Assembly (NCBI RefSeq): GCF_007859635.1
Contig: NZ_CP042306.1
Location: 1,984,001-2,048,000, forward strand
Length of the DNA stretch: 64,000 nucleotides
Source: Sphingomonas panacisoli
GTDB lineage: Bacteria; Pseudomonadota; Alphaproteobacteria; Sphingomonadales; Sphingomonadaceae
Reading direction: 5' to 3'
Shown: piece by piece, positions 27,343 to 35,915 of the stretch
How positions within the stretch are numbered: the stretch's first letter is position 1
Layout of the letters: each line of letters opens with the position of its first letter
The notes under the pieces: model-generated
Told to the model about the DNA's origin: nothing
Seen by the model: only the letters and a program-made list of their open reading frames with translations
Databases searched by the model: none
Translations under genes and position numbers: made by a program

Positions 27343-28569
27343 ATGGCGCTGGCGACCGAATTGAAGGGGCTCAACCGCAAGCAGGTCCATTCGATCTGGG
27401 CGAGCTATCTCGGCTGGACGCTCGATGCGTTCGATTTCTTCCTGCTCGTGTTCATGCTGTCGGCGATCGCCAAGGAGTACGGCACCGACGTGAAGACGGT
27501 GGCGGAGGCGACTTTCCTGACGCTCGCCGCGCGGCCGTTCGGCGCGTTCGCGTTCGGGTGGCTGGCGGACCGGTTCGGGCGACGACCGATCATGATGATC
27601 GTGATCCTGTTGTTCTCGGTCTTCTCCTTCGCCTCGGCGTTCGCGTGGAGCCTGACCAGTCTGTTCGTCATCCGCACCCTGTTCGGGTTTTGCATGGGCG
27701 GCGAATGGGGGATCGGCGCGAGCCTGGTGATGGAATCGATCCCGGCCAAATTGCGCGGCCCGGTGTCCGGACTGCTCCAGTCGGGCTATCCGTCGGGCTA
27801 TTTCCTGGCGAGCCTGGTCTATTTCCTGCTGTTCGACACGATCGGCTGGCGCGGCATGTTCATGGTCGGTATCGCGCCCGCGATCCTCGTCTTCCTGATC
27901 CGCATGCATGTCGACGAGAGCCCGGCGTTCGAGGCGCGGCGCGACAAGCCGCAGGTCAATCCGCTCGCCGTTCTGGCGGAGAACTGGAAGATCGCGCTCT
28001 ACCTCGTCGTGCTGATGACGTGCTTCAACTTCTTCAGCCACGGCACGCAGGACCTCTATCCGACCTTCCTCAAGGAACAGCACAAGTTCGACACGCACAC
28101 GGTCGGCTTGCTGGCGATGATCGGCAATGTCGGCGCGATCGTCGGCGGGATCGGGTTCGGGATATGGTCGGAGACGATCGGTCGCAAGCGGGCGATCGTC
28201 ATCGCCTCGCTGCTCGCGCTGCCGATCATCCCGCTCTGGGCGTTCAGCACCACACCGTTGATGCTCGCGGCGGGCGCTTTCCTGATCCAGGTCGCGGTGC
28301 AGGGCGCGTGGGGCATCGTGCCGGTGCATCTGAACGAACTGTCGCCGGCGCTGGTGCGCGGGCTGTTCCCCGGTTTTGCCTATCAACTCGGCAATCTGAT
28401 CGCGTCGCGTAACGGCCCGATCCAGGCGAGCATCGCGGAGGCGCATGGCGGAAATTACGGCTTCGCGCTGGCGCTGGTCGCGGGGATCACCGTGGTCGTG
28501 CTGGTGATCTGGACGTTACTCGGACCCGAGCGGCGCGATGTGGATTTCGTGGCGGAGGCGAAGGCGTGA
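27343..28569 (+). CDS. MFS transporter, sialate/lactate:H+ symporter type
   Basis: 408 residues with 12 predicted membrane helices. 'IWASYLGWTLDAFDFFLLVF' and 'GWLADRFGRRPIMM' (loop 2-3 motif) followed by 'GFCMGGEWGIGASLVMESIP' are characteristic of the metabolite:H+ symporters that move carboxylates such as lactate or sialate. The exact substrate is open. Its ribosome site is within a hairpin. The ArsC-family gene overlaps its stop by GTGA. Confidence 0.87.
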   Translation: MALATELKGLNRKQVHSIWASYLGWTLDAFDFFLLVFMLSAIAKEYGTDVKTVAEATFLTLAARPFGAFAFGWLADRFGRRPIMMIVILLFSVFSFASAFAWSLTSLFVIRTLFGFCMGGEWGIGASLVMESIPAKLRGPVSGLLQSGYPSGYFLASLVYFLLFDTIGWRGMFMVGIAPAILVFLIRMHVDESPAFEARRDKPQVNPLAVLAENWKIALYLVVLMTCFNFFSHGTQDLYPTFLKEQHKFDTHTVGLLAMIGNVGAIVGGIGFGIWSETIGRKRAIVIASLLALPIIPLWAFSTTPLMLAAGAFLIQVAVQGAWGIVPVHLNELSPALVRGLFPGFAYQLGNLIASRNGPIQASIAEAHGGNYGFALALVAGITVVVLVIWTLLGPERRDVDFVAEAKA

Positions 28570-28901
28570 AGGCGACGATCTGGCATAATCCCCGCTGCTC
28601 GAAATCCCGCGAGGCGTTGGCGATCCTGCAGGATGCGGGCGCCGATATCGAGGTCGTCGATTACCTCCACCACCCGCCGAGCCGCGACCAGCTTGCCGCG
28701 TTGTACGCTCGCGCCGGGCTGACCCCGCGCGACGGGCTGCGCACGGGCGAAGATGCCGCCAAGCCGCTCAAGGTCGCGAGTGACGACGCCATCCTGGACG
28801 CGATGATCGCCGACCCGATCCTGATCGAACGCCCCTTAGTCGAAACGGCGAAAGGCGTCGTGCTCGGCCGACCGCCGGAAAAGGTCCGCACGATCCTGTG
28901 A
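28566..28901 (+). CDS. arsC: Arsenate reductase (glutaredoxin type)
   Basis: 111 residues from a GTG that overlaps the MFS stop. The active-site Cys11 lies in 'IWHNPRCSKSREAL', and 'ILIERPLVETAKGVVLGRPP' is the ArsC-family anion-binding arginine region. This subfamily couples to glutathione/glutaredoxin. There is no ars operon around it, so an arsenate role is by family only. Confidence 0.88.
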   Translation: MKATIWHNPRCSKSREALAILQDAGADIEVVDYLHHPPSRDQLAALYARAGLTPRDGLRTGEDAAKPLKVASDDAILDAMIADPILIERPLVETAKGVVLGRPPEKVRTIL

Positions 28902-28964
28902 CCCGTTCAGCGCCGGTTTAGCGGCAGACGCTCATTCTTCCGGCGAAACGATGGGAGAATGTAC

Positions 28965-29444
28965 ATGGCCCCCCTGCTGCTGCTCGGCGCAATGCTGGCG
29001 GCCGATACGCCGCCGGCCAACCCACAGATCGACTATCCGGCGTTTGCGAAACTCGCCCGCGATCTGCAGCCGATCCGTGATCGTCACCGCCTATCGCTCG
29101 CGCAATTCCAGGCGATGGCGGCGAGCGGCAAAGCGGTGATCCTCGACGCGCGCTCAGCCGATGCCTTCGCCGCGGGACATATTGCGGGCGCGATCAATTT
29201 GCCGTTGACCGACTTCACGGCGGAGGCGCTCGCCGAGAAGCTGCCCGACCGTTCGCGGCCGGTGCTGATCTACTGCAACAACAATTTCGTGAACAACGTG
29301 CGGCCGGTCGTGCTGAAGTCGGCGCCGGTATCGCTGAACATACAGACGTTCATCAACCTCCACGCCTATGGCTACACCCAAGTGTGGGAGTTGGCGGACC
29401 GAGTCGATTTCGCCGATCCCGCCGTGCGCTGGGTCCGGAGCTGA
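28965..29444 (+). CDS. Exported rhodanese-like domain protein
   Basis: 159 residues from the ATG at 28965, chosen because GGGAGA is six bases upstream; the in-frame ATG at 28959 abuts that site. A short signal peptide (about 1-14) suggests export. The rhodanese fold is clear in 'KAVILDARSADAFAAGHIAGA' and 'RPVLIYCNNNFVNNVRP'. The Cys is present but the loop is Asn-rich and longer than the usual CxxGxR pocket, so classical thiosulfate sulfurtransferase activity is uncertain. Confidence 0.82.
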   Translation: MAPLLLLGAMLAADTPPANPQIDYPAFAKLARDLQPIRDRHRLSLAQFQAMAASGKAVILDARSADAFAAGHIAGAINLPLTDFTAEALAEKLPDRSRPVLIYCNNNFVNNVRPVVLKSAPVSLNIQTFINLHAYGYTQVWELADRVDFADPAVRWVRS

Positions 29445-29465
29445 TCGGCCCCGGACCCATCCGAC

Positions 29466-30119
29466 TTAGTTGGTTTTCGTTGTTACCGTCGTAGTCGTCT
29501 TGGCAGCCGGTGCAGGCGCCTTGCGAACCACCGTCCGCTTCACGACGCGCTTGGCAGGCGCGCGTTTCACCACCGTACGCGTCGCCGGGACCGGCGTCGT
29601 CGTGGAGGTCGTCACCGTCGTCTCGGTCGGTGTCGGAGCGGGCGGCGGCGCGGGCGGCGCGGCGATGATCACCGGGGCGGGCGGCGGGGCGTTGCGCGCG
29701 GCCTGAGCGTCGGCTTCAGCGGCGCGAGCGCGGGCTTCGGCATCGCTGGCGGCGCGCGCGGCGTCGGCAGCCTGGGCGTCGGCCGCTGCCTTATCCGCTG
29801 CTGCCTTGTCCGCTTGCGCGCGCTGCGTTTCGTTGAGCGCGAGATCGGCGAGGCGCGACGCGTTCTGCGCATCGACGATCGCCTGATCCTTCCGGCTGGC
29901 CTTCAGATCGTCCTCGGCGGCACGGAGCGAAGCCTGAGCATCGGTCAGCGCGCGCGGCGCGACCTGCCCGGTCCCGGCGCGGGCCGCGGCATCGACCTTA
30001 CCGCGCGCTTCGGCGACGGCGGCGCGCGCACGGTCCATCTTGCCGTCGGCCATTGCCGATGTCGATGCGAGCATAAGGCCGAGCGCCGAGGCACAGGCCA
30101 GCAATCGAGTAGAACGCAT
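29466..30119 (-). CDS. DUF4398-like periplasmic coiled-coil protein
   Basis: 217 residues from the ATG at 30117-30119, which has a strong AGGAGGAG site. Signal peptide about 1-24 ('STSAMADG'). A helical segment (about 25-140) with 'ALTDAQASLRAAEDDLKASR' and Ala/Lys/Asp repeats resembles DUF4398, followed by a Pro/Thr/Val-rich low-complexity tail with basic 'KRAPAKRVVKRTVVRKAP'. It may bind the cell wall. A GGAAC-N17-CGTT promoter upstream suggests general-stress control. Confidence 0.78.
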   Translation of the reverse strand: MRSTRLLACASALGLMLASTSAMADGKMDRARAAVAEARGKVDAAARAGTGQVAPRALTDAQASLRAAEDDLKASRKDQAIVDAQNASRLADLALNETQRAQADKAAADKAAADAQAADAARAASDAEARARAAEADAQAARNAPPPAPVIIAAPPAPPPAPTPTETTVTTSTTTPVPATRTVVKRAPAKRVVKRTVVRKAPAPAAKTTTTVTTKTN

Positions 30120-30149
30120 GATACTCCTCCTGAACTGGAACGGCCGCAC

Positions 30150-30175
30150 AACGATCGTTTCTCAAAAGAAGTTCC
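30150..30175 (-). promoter_or_regulatory. EcfG-type general-stress promoter of the DUF4398-like gene
   Basis: On the minus strand GGAAC (30175-30171) and CGTT (30153-30150) are 17 bases apart, matching the EcfG consensus. The predicted start of transcription is about 25 bases before the ATG at 30119, leaving room for the AGGAGGAG ribosome site. Confidence 0.72.
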
Positions 30176-30179
30176 GCGC

Positions 30180-30932
30180 TCACCGACGCCTGGGACCGCT
30201 ATCCTCGAAGTTCCATGTGTGGTTTTCGACGATCCACGATTTGATCGGGTTGCGATCCTCGTCCAGCGCCGGGCGATAACGGAACTTCTGCTCGATCAAG
30301 TCGCAGGTCAGCCGGTCGAGCCTTGCATTGCCGCTCGATCGCGTGATCCGGCAATCGGTGACGCGCCCGTCCTCCTCGACCGCATATTTGACGCCGACAA
30401 CCAGATCGATCCCAGCCGTAAGATTGTAGGCGAGGTCGTCGGGCAGATCGGACGGTTTGATCCGCCCGCCGACCCGCCGCGGCGGCGTATCGCGACCGTC
30501 CCCCGCGCCGTCGCCGTCGCCAGCCCCGCCGCTGCCGAAGCCGTTACCGACGCCGCCCGCGCCATATCCCGGCCCTTCGACCGGTGCCGCACCCTGCGTC
30601 GGTTGAACGCCGGTGTTCGCGATCGGCGCCGCCGCGATCGGTTGCGGCGGGGGCGGCAGGACCGGTTTGGGCGCGACGACCTCGGTCGCGGTCGAGCGGA
30701 GGTTGGCCGGCGACGCCGCGCCTTCTTTCGAACTGTTCTTCTTCGGTTGCGGCGGCGGTGGCGGCGGTGTCGGTTGATCAGGTGCCAAGGCGAACGACGC
30801 GATCTTGTCGCGCAGCACCGGCGAGTTGCTGACCGCCAATCCGGCAATCAGCAGCCACAAGAGCGTGCCTTGTACGAGCACCGCCCCGACCGCACCCTTC
30901 CACCGACCCGTATTGCCGAGATAGCCTTCCAT
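30180..30932 (-). CDS. Second TonB-family energy transducer
   Basis: 250 residues. Membrane anchor about 13-36, Pro-rich stretch (PTPPPPPPQPKK, 54-65), then an unusual Gly/Ala/Asp-rich linker (about 118-150) and a C-terminal TonB domain with 'GVKYAVEEDGRVTDCRITRS' and 'LIEQKFRYRPALDEDRNP'. No ExbB or ExbD is next to it, so it must share the motor encoded at 1.2-3.0 kb or another one. Divergent from purL. Confidence 0.87.
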   Translation of the reverse strand: MEGYLGNTGRWKGAVGAVLVQGTLLWLLIAGLAVSNSPVLRDKIASFALAPDQPTPPPPPPQPKKNSSKEGAASPANLRSTATEVVAPKPVLPPPPQPIAAAPIANTGVQPTQGAAPVEGPGYGAGGVGNGFGSGGAGDGDGAGDGRDTPPRRVGGRIKPSDLPDDLAYNLTAGIDLVVGVKYAVEEDGRVTDCRITRSSGNARLDRLTCDLIEQKFRYRPALDEDRNPIKSWIVENHTWNFEDSGPRRR

Positions 30933-31012
30933 CGCGCCATAAACGCATAACTCGCCTGAATGGGAGCTTGAGCACGTGACGTTTCGCGCCCGTCTCGCTA
31001 AGGGCGCGAGGC

Positions 31013-33226
31013 ATGAGCGGAATCACTCCCGAGATCGTCGCCGAGCACGGCTTGTCCCCCGAGGAATATGACCGCGTCCTGCACGCGATGGGGCGCGAGC
31101 CGAACCTGACGGAACTCGGCATCTTTTCGGTGATGTGGTCCGAACACTGCTCCTACAAATCCAGCCGTATCCATTTGAAAAAGCTGCCGACGACGGCGCC
31201 GTGGGTGATCTGCGGCCCGGGTGAGAATGCCGGCGTGATCGATATCGGCGACGGCCAGGCGGCGATCTTCAAGATGGAGTCGCATAACCACCCCAGCTAC
31301 ATCGAACCCTATCAGGGCGCCGCGACCGGAGTCGGCGGCATCCTGCGCGACGTGTTCACGATGGGCGCGCGGCCGGTCGCGAATCTCAACGCGCTGCGTT
31401 TCGGATCGCCCGATCACCCCAAGATGCGCCACCTGATCGCGGGCGTCGTTCACGGCATCGGCGGCTACGGCAACTGCGTGGGCGTGCCGACCGTCGGCGG
31501 TGAAGTGAATTTCCACAGCGCCTATGACGGCAACATCCTGGTCAATGCGATGACCGTCGGCGTCGCGCAGACCGACAAGATCTTCTATTCGGCCGCGTCG
31601 GGCGTCGGCAATCCGATCGTCTATGTCGGCTCCAAGACGGGGCGCGACGGCATCCACGGCGCGACGATGGCGTCGGCGGATTTCGGCGAGGACAGCGACG
31701 AAAAGCGCCCCACCGTCCAGGTCGGCGACCCGTTCACCGAGAAATTGCTGATCGAAGCATGCCTCGAACTGATGGCGTCCGACGCGATCGTCGCGATCCA
31801 GGACATGGGCGCGGCCGGCCTCACGTCCTCCTCGGTCGAGATGGCATCGAAGGGCGGCGTCGGGATCGAACTGATCATGGACGACGTGCCGCAGCGCGAG
31901 ACCGGCATGACGCCGTACGAAATGATGCTGTCGGAGAGCCAGGAGCGCATGCTCATGGTGCTGAAGCCTGGCCGCGAGGCGTTTGCCGAAGCGATCTTCC
32001 GCAAATGGGAACTCGACTTCGCGGTGATCGGCACGGTGACCGATACCGGTCGCATGATTCTGAAATGGCAGGGTAATGTCGTCGCCGATATCCCTCTCGC
32101 CCCGCTGGCCGACGAAGCGCCGCTCTACGATCGCCCGCACGTCCCGACGCCCAAGCCGGCCGAGCTGAGCGACGAGCCGGAAACGGCCGACCTCGCCGCC
32201 GATCTACTCAAGCTGATGGGCTCGCCGGACATTGCCAGCCGGCGCTGGATCTGGGAGCAATACGACCAGCAGGTCGGCGCCGACACCGTGCAGCGCCCCG
32301 GCGGCGACGCCGCGGTGGTACGCGTCCACGGCACGCAAAAGGGCCTGGCGATCACCACTGACTGCACCCCGCGTTACTGTTTCGCCGATCCCGTCGAGGG
32401 CGGAAAGCAAGCGATTGCAGAGGCCTGGCGCAATCTCTCCGCAGTCGGTGCGAAGCCGCTCGCCGTCACCAATTGCCTCAACTTCGCCAATCCGCAGCGG
32501 CCCGAAATCATGGGCCAGGTCGTCGGTTGCCTGGAGGGGATGAGTGAGGCGTGCGTCGCGCTCGACTTCCCGATCGTGTCGGGCAACGTGTCGCTCTACA
32601 ACGAAAGCAAGGCGACCGGTGGCGGATCGGCGATCCTGCCCACGCCCGCGATCGGCGGCGTCGGGCTGCTCGACGACTGGTCGAAATCCATCACTATCGG
32701 CTTCAAGAACACCGGCGACGCGATCATCGCGGTCGGCGAACGCAGCGGCCATCTCGGCCAGTCGATATGGCTACGCGAAATCCACGGCCGCGAGGAAGGC
32801 CCGCCGCCCCCGGTCGATCTGCGCGCCGAACGCCGCACCGGCGATTTCGTCCGCAGTTGTATCGCCAAGGGCGCAATCAGCGCGTGCCATGACGTGTCCG
32901 ACGGCGGGATGGCTGTCGCGCTCGCCGAAATGGCGCTGGCATCGGGCATTGGTGCAATGATCAATGAAGCGCAGCCGTTCGGCGTCGCCGGCTCGTTCTT
33001 CGGCGAGGACCAAGGCCTGTATCTAGTGACAGTACCCGACGACCACCTCGCCGAATTCCTCGCGGACGCGGCCGCGGCCGACGTCCCCGCCGATCCGATC
33101 GGGCGGACGATCAAGGACCGGCTGATCTTCGAACTCGACGAGGGCGATTGGTGCGTGCCGCTCACCGACCTGCGCGCCGCGCACGAAGGATTCTTCCCCG
33201 CGCTGATGGGCGACACGATCGCCTAG
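31013..33226 (+). CDS. purL: Phosphoribosylformylglycinamidine synthase subunit PurL
   Basis: 737 residues, the short PurL form that works with separate PurQ and PurS. It makes FGAM from FGAR, ATP and glutamine-derived ammonia. Diagnostic blocks: '[15 protein letters not shown]', '[20 protein letters not shown]' (ATP/metal), '[18 protein letters not shown]' and '[20 protein letters not shown]'. purQ and purS are not in this window. Confidence 0.97.
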   Translation: MSGITPEIVAEHGLSPEEYDRVLHAMGREPNLTELGIFSVMWSEHCSYKSSRIHLKKLPTTAPWVICGPGENAGVIDIGDGQAAIFKMESHNHPSYIEPYQGAATGVGGILRDVFTMGARPVANLNALRFGSPDHPKMRHLIAGVVHGIGGYGNCVGVPTVGGEVNFHSAYDGNILVNAMTVGVAQTDKIFYSAASGVGNPIVYVGSKTGRDGIHGATMASADFGEDSDEKRPTVQVGDPFTEKLLIEACLELMASDAIVAIQDMGAAGLTSSSVEMASKGGVGIELIMDDVPQRETGMTPYEMMLSESQERMLMVLKPGREAFAEAIFRKWELDFAVIGTVTDTGRMILKWQGNVVADIPLAPLADEAPLYDRPHVPTPKPAELSDEPETADLAADLLKLMGSPDIASRRWIWEQYDQQVGADTVQRPGGDAAVVRVHGTQKGLAITTDCTPRYCFADPVEGGKQAIAEAWRNLSAVGAKPLAVTNCLNFANPQRPEIMGQVVGCLEGMSEACVALDFPIVSGNVSLYNESKATGGGSAILPTPAIGGVGLLDDWSKSITIGFKNTGDAIIAVGERSGHLGQSIWLREIHGREEGPPPPVDLRAERRTGDFVRSCIAKGAISACHDVSDGGMAVALAEMALASGIGAMINEAQPFGVAGSFFGEDQGLYLVTVPDDHLAEFLADAAAADVPADPIGRTIKDRLIFELDEGDWCVPLTDLRAAHEGFFPALMGDTIA

Positions 33227-33297
33227 TCTTGTCCGCTGCGAGGATCGGCTTAGGTTGTTCCACCTGTGGCGAAACTGCGCCGCTCAAGGGAGGGACT

Positions 33298-33738
33298 ATG
33301 GGACAGTCGGTTTCGCGCCGCGTGGTCACGGCGACGTTGGTCGCGGGCACGCTCGATATCCTGTCGGCGGTGGTCTACACACTGATCGCCGGCAAGCAGC
33401 CGATTAACATGCTCAAGGGCCTGGCAAGCGCGGTGCTGGGCGACGACGCGGTCAAGGGCGGGTCGGAAATCGCGCTGGCCGGGCTCGGCATCCACTTCGC
33501 GATCATGGCCGTGATGGTGGCGTTCTTCGTGATCGTCGCGGATCGCCTGCCGGTGCTCAAGACGCGTTGGGTGATGGCGGGGATCGGGTACGGCATCGGT
33601 CTGTGGGCGATAATGAGCTTGGTTGTGCTGCCGATGCGGTACGGCTTCCATCCGTTCAAGCCGCTGGGCCTTGCTGAGCAATTCTTCAGCCATATCGTGC
33701 TGGTCGGCCTGCCGATCGCGTGGTTCGCGCGGAAGTGA
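33298..33738 (+). CDS. Small integral membrane protein
   Basis: 146 residues from the ATG at 33298 with GGGAGGGA just upstream. Four hydrophobic helices (about 10-30, 62-82, 93-113, 124-143). No catalytic motif. Family not identified; similar four-helix proteins of unknown role are common in sphingomonads. Overlaps the DUF418 gene by GTGA. Confidence 0.75.
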   Translation: MGQSVSRRVVTATLVAGTLDILSAVVYTLIAGKQPINMLKGLASAVLGDDAVKGGSEIALAGLGIHFAIMAVMVAFFVIVADRLPVLKTRWVMAGIGYGIGLWAIMSLVVLPMRYGFHPFKPLGLAEQFFSHIVLVGLPIAWFARK

Positions 33739-34991
33739 CCGACGCCGCGCCGCGCCTGCGGACACTCGACGCAGTGCGCGGAGTCGCGGTGATGGGCATC
33801 CTGCTGCTCAACATCAACGGGCTCGCGATGCCCGATTATGCCGAGATCGACCCGAGCCATTACGGTGGAGCGACCGGCGCGAACTGGTGGGTCTGGGCGA
33901 TCGCCTACGCTGTCGGCGACGGCAAGATGCGCGGACTGTTCACGATGATGTTCGGCGCATCGACTGTGTTGATCGCCGAGCGCGCGGTCGCGAACGACGA
34001 AAGCCCGGTACGGGTGCATTACGCGCGGATGGCGACCTTGATCGTTTTCGGCATGGTTCACGCCTATCTGATCTGGGCCGGGGACATCCTGGTCCTCTAC
34101 GCGCTGACCGGCATGATCGCGTTCGTTGGCTGGCGCGCGAAACCGCGAGTTTTGTTGCTGATCGGTATCGCTTTGCTCGGCCTCAAGGCGGCGGACGGAC
34201 TTAGCGCCTGGTATCATCTGGACAGCGGCCGGGTCGCCGCCGCGCGCGGTGCGGATTATGCCCAGGCGGCCGATTGGCGCGCGTTCGAACGGGCGACCGC
34301 GCCATCGCCCGACGCCGCGGCAAAGGAAGTCGCGGCATATCGCGGCAGCTACGCCGACGCACTGAAATCGCGGACGGAAACCGCCATCTTCTTTCAGACG
34401 GTGATCAACCGCATCGCGTTCGTCGATACGCTGGCGCTGATGCTGATCGGCATGGCGCTGTTTCGCTGGGGGTTCTTCTCGGGCGCATGGTCGCGCCGCG
34501 CCTATTGGCTGGCGGCGGCGAGCGTACCTGTATTGTGGACGTGCTATATCCCGTTGGTCGATTGGCTCAGCGCGACGCGATGGTCGCCGCTCACAATGAC
34601 CGCGACCGAGGCGATCCAACTCACCGTGCTGCGTCCGCTGCTTAGCCTCGGCTATGCCGCGCTGGTCATCCTGTTCGTCCGGTCCGGCCGGGTCGCATGG
34701 CTCGCCGATCGTCTCGCCGCGACCGGGCGCATGGCGTTCTCCAACTATCTGGGCACCAGCATCGTGCTGACGCTGTTCTTCAACGGCTACGGCTTCGGCT
34801 GGTACGGCTATCTTCAGCGCTGGCAGTGCCTGATCGTCGTCGCGGCGATGTGGGCGGTCATGCTCGCGTGGTCGGAACCCTGGCTCGACCGATTCGCCTA
34901 CGGGCCGTTCGAATGGCTGTGGCGCAGCGCGGCGCGCTTTAAGCTCCAACCCTTCCGCCGCCGCCAAGAAATTGCAAACGCCTCGCAATAG
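33735..34991 (+). CDS. DUF418 family membrane protein
   Basis: 418 residues from the GTG at 33735. 'LRTLDAVRGVAVMGILLLNI' at the N-terminus and 'TGRMAFSNYLGTSIVLTLFF' near the C-terminus are the two marks of DUF418 proteins, which have about nine or ten membrane helices and resemble acyltransferase-3/YeiB-type proteins. The substrate is unknown. Translationally coupled to the small membrane protein before it. Confidence 0.88.
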   Translation: MTDAAPRLRTLDAVRGVAVMGILLLNINGLAMPDYAEIDPSHYGGATGANWWVWAIAYAVGDGKMRGLFTMMFGASTVLIAERAVANDESPVRVHYARMATLIVFGMVHAYLIWAGDILVLYALTGMIAFVGWRAKPRVLLLIGIALLGLKAADGLSAWYHLDSGRVAAARGADYAQAADWRAFERATAPSPDAAAKEVAAYRGSYADALKSRTETAIFFQTVINRIAFVDTLALMLIGMALFRWGFFSGAWSRRAYWLAAASVPVLWTCYIPLVDWLSATRWSPLTMTATEAIQLTVLRPLLSLGYAALVILFVRSGRVAWLADRLAATGRMAFSNYLGTSIVLTLFFNGYGFGWYGYLQRWQCLIVVAAMWAVMLAWSEPWLDRFAYGPFEWLWRSAARFKLQPFRRRQEIANASQ

Positions 34992-34994
34992 TCT

Positions 34995-35009
34995 TGCGAA
35001 TCACTCTCA
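34995..35009. promoter_or_regulatory. Candidate Fur box upstream of bfd
   Basis: TGCGAATCACTCTCA matches the 7-1-7 Fur consensus TGATAAT-N-ATTATCA at 11 of 15 positions. It lies 45 bases before the bfd start, directly after the DUF418 stop, in front of two iron-storage genes. Confidence 0.5.
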
Positions 35010-35054
35010 CTAACGCTAACTCCATCGTAACGGGCGAGAGGGATAATCGTTCTC

Positions 35055-35225
35055 ATGATGGTATGCGTCTGCAATGCGATCCGTGAACGCGAAGTGCGCG
35101 AAGCCGCTCGCTCGGGATCGATGACCGCGTGCCAAGCCTATCGCGCGATGGGCATGCAGCCCAAATGCGGTCAGTGCGTGCCGTTCGCGCGAGCCATTAT
35201 CGACGAGGAACGTGCTGCTGCGTAG
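35055..35225 (+). CDS. bfd: Bacterioferritin-associated ferredoxin
   Basis: 56 residues, too short to show up in a coarse scan. The start 'MMVCVCNAIREREVREAA' and the later 'KCGQCVPFARAII' give the four Cys (4, 6, 38, 41; CxC...CxxC) that bind the [2Fe-2S] cluster of Bfd. Bfd reduces bacterioferritin so that stored iron can be released. The bfr gene follows 104 bases downstream. A Fur-like site upstream fits iron control. Confidence 0.93.
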   Translation: MMVCVCNAIREREVREAARSGSMTACQAYRAMGMQPKCGQCVPFARAIIDEERAAA

Positions 35226-35329
35226 CGTTCGCAGCCGCTGAAACCCGCAGAAATCCGCCATTTTTGGGACTGTCGCGATGCGGCGGTCGGCTCTATGATG
35301 TCCGCCATCCATAGCAATAGGCGGGCATC

Positions 35330-35815
35330 ATGAAGGGCGACCCCAAGGTCATCGAATTCCTCAACACGGCGCTCAAGAACGAGCTGACCGCGATCAACCA
35401 ATATTGGTTGCACTACCGGTTGTTCGACCATTGGGGCGTCAAGAAGCTCGCCGAGTTCGAGCGCCACGAATCGATCGACGAGATGAAGCATGCCGACTGG
35501 CTGTCGGAGCGCATCCTGTTCCTCGACGGCCTGCCCAACTTCCAGCTGCTCGGGCGGTTGCGCATCGGCGAGACGGTCGAGGAAGTGCTCAAGGCCGATC
35601 TCGAGCTCGAGATGGAGGCGCTGCCCCTGCTCCGCGATGCGATCGAGCATTGCGAAAAGGTGCGCGATTACGTCAGCCGCGACCTGTTCCGCCGCATCCT
35701 CGACAGCGAGGAAGAGCATGTCGATACGCTCGAACGCCAGTTCGAGATGATCGAGCGGATGGGCATCGAAAATTACGTTCAGTTGAACGCGAAGGCCGAA
35801 GAAGGGGACGGCTGA
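35330..35815 (+). CDS. bfr: Bacterioferritin
   Basis: 161 residues. Haem-containing iron-storage cage subunit. All ferroxidase ligands are present with the same numbers as in E. coli Bfr: Glu18, Glu51, His54, Glu94, Glu127 and His130; Met52 is the haem ligand ('HESIDEMKHADWLSE'). Together with bfd it forms an iron storage and release pair. Confidence 0.97.
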   Translation: MKGDPKVIEFLNTALKNELTAINQYWLHYRLFDHWGVKKLAEFERHESIDEMKHADWLSERILFLDGLPNFQLLGRLRIGETVEEVLKADLELEMEALPLLRDAIEHCEKVRDYVSRDLFRRILDSEEEHVDTLERQFEMIERMGIENYVQLNAKAEEGDG

Positions 35816-35821
35816 CCGAGT

Positions 35822-35906
35822 GGATTAGCCACGCTAATCCGCGTCGCGCGGTCAGCCTCGGCCGGCCTCGCATAGCGAGGACCGACGGCGCGGCTTTGCC
35901 GCGCCG
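35822..35906. repeat. Cluster of three perfect hairpins (REP-like)
   Basis: Three stem-loops follow one another after bfr: GGATTAGC/GCTAATCC (35822-35840, three-base loop), CCTCGC/GCGAGG (35866-35880, three-base loop) and CGGCGCGGC/GCCGCGCCG (35886-35906, three-base loop). Each stem is perfect. No T-run follows. The compact form and the flanking GGAATGACG look like an intergenic repeat family rather than a plain terminator, though it may also end the convergent bfr and hpt transcripts. Confidence 0.6.
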
Positions 35907-35915
35907 GAATGACGT

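Noticed and set aside
28566..28901. Arsenic resistance locus
   Set aside because: Only one ArsC-family gene is present, without ArsR, ArsB or Acr3; the neighbouring transporter is of the carboxylate type.
33375..34988. Long minus-strand open frame opposite the DUF418 gene
   Set aside because: Strongly Arg/His/Gln-rich, no ribosome site, and it lies over two well-supported membrane protein genes.
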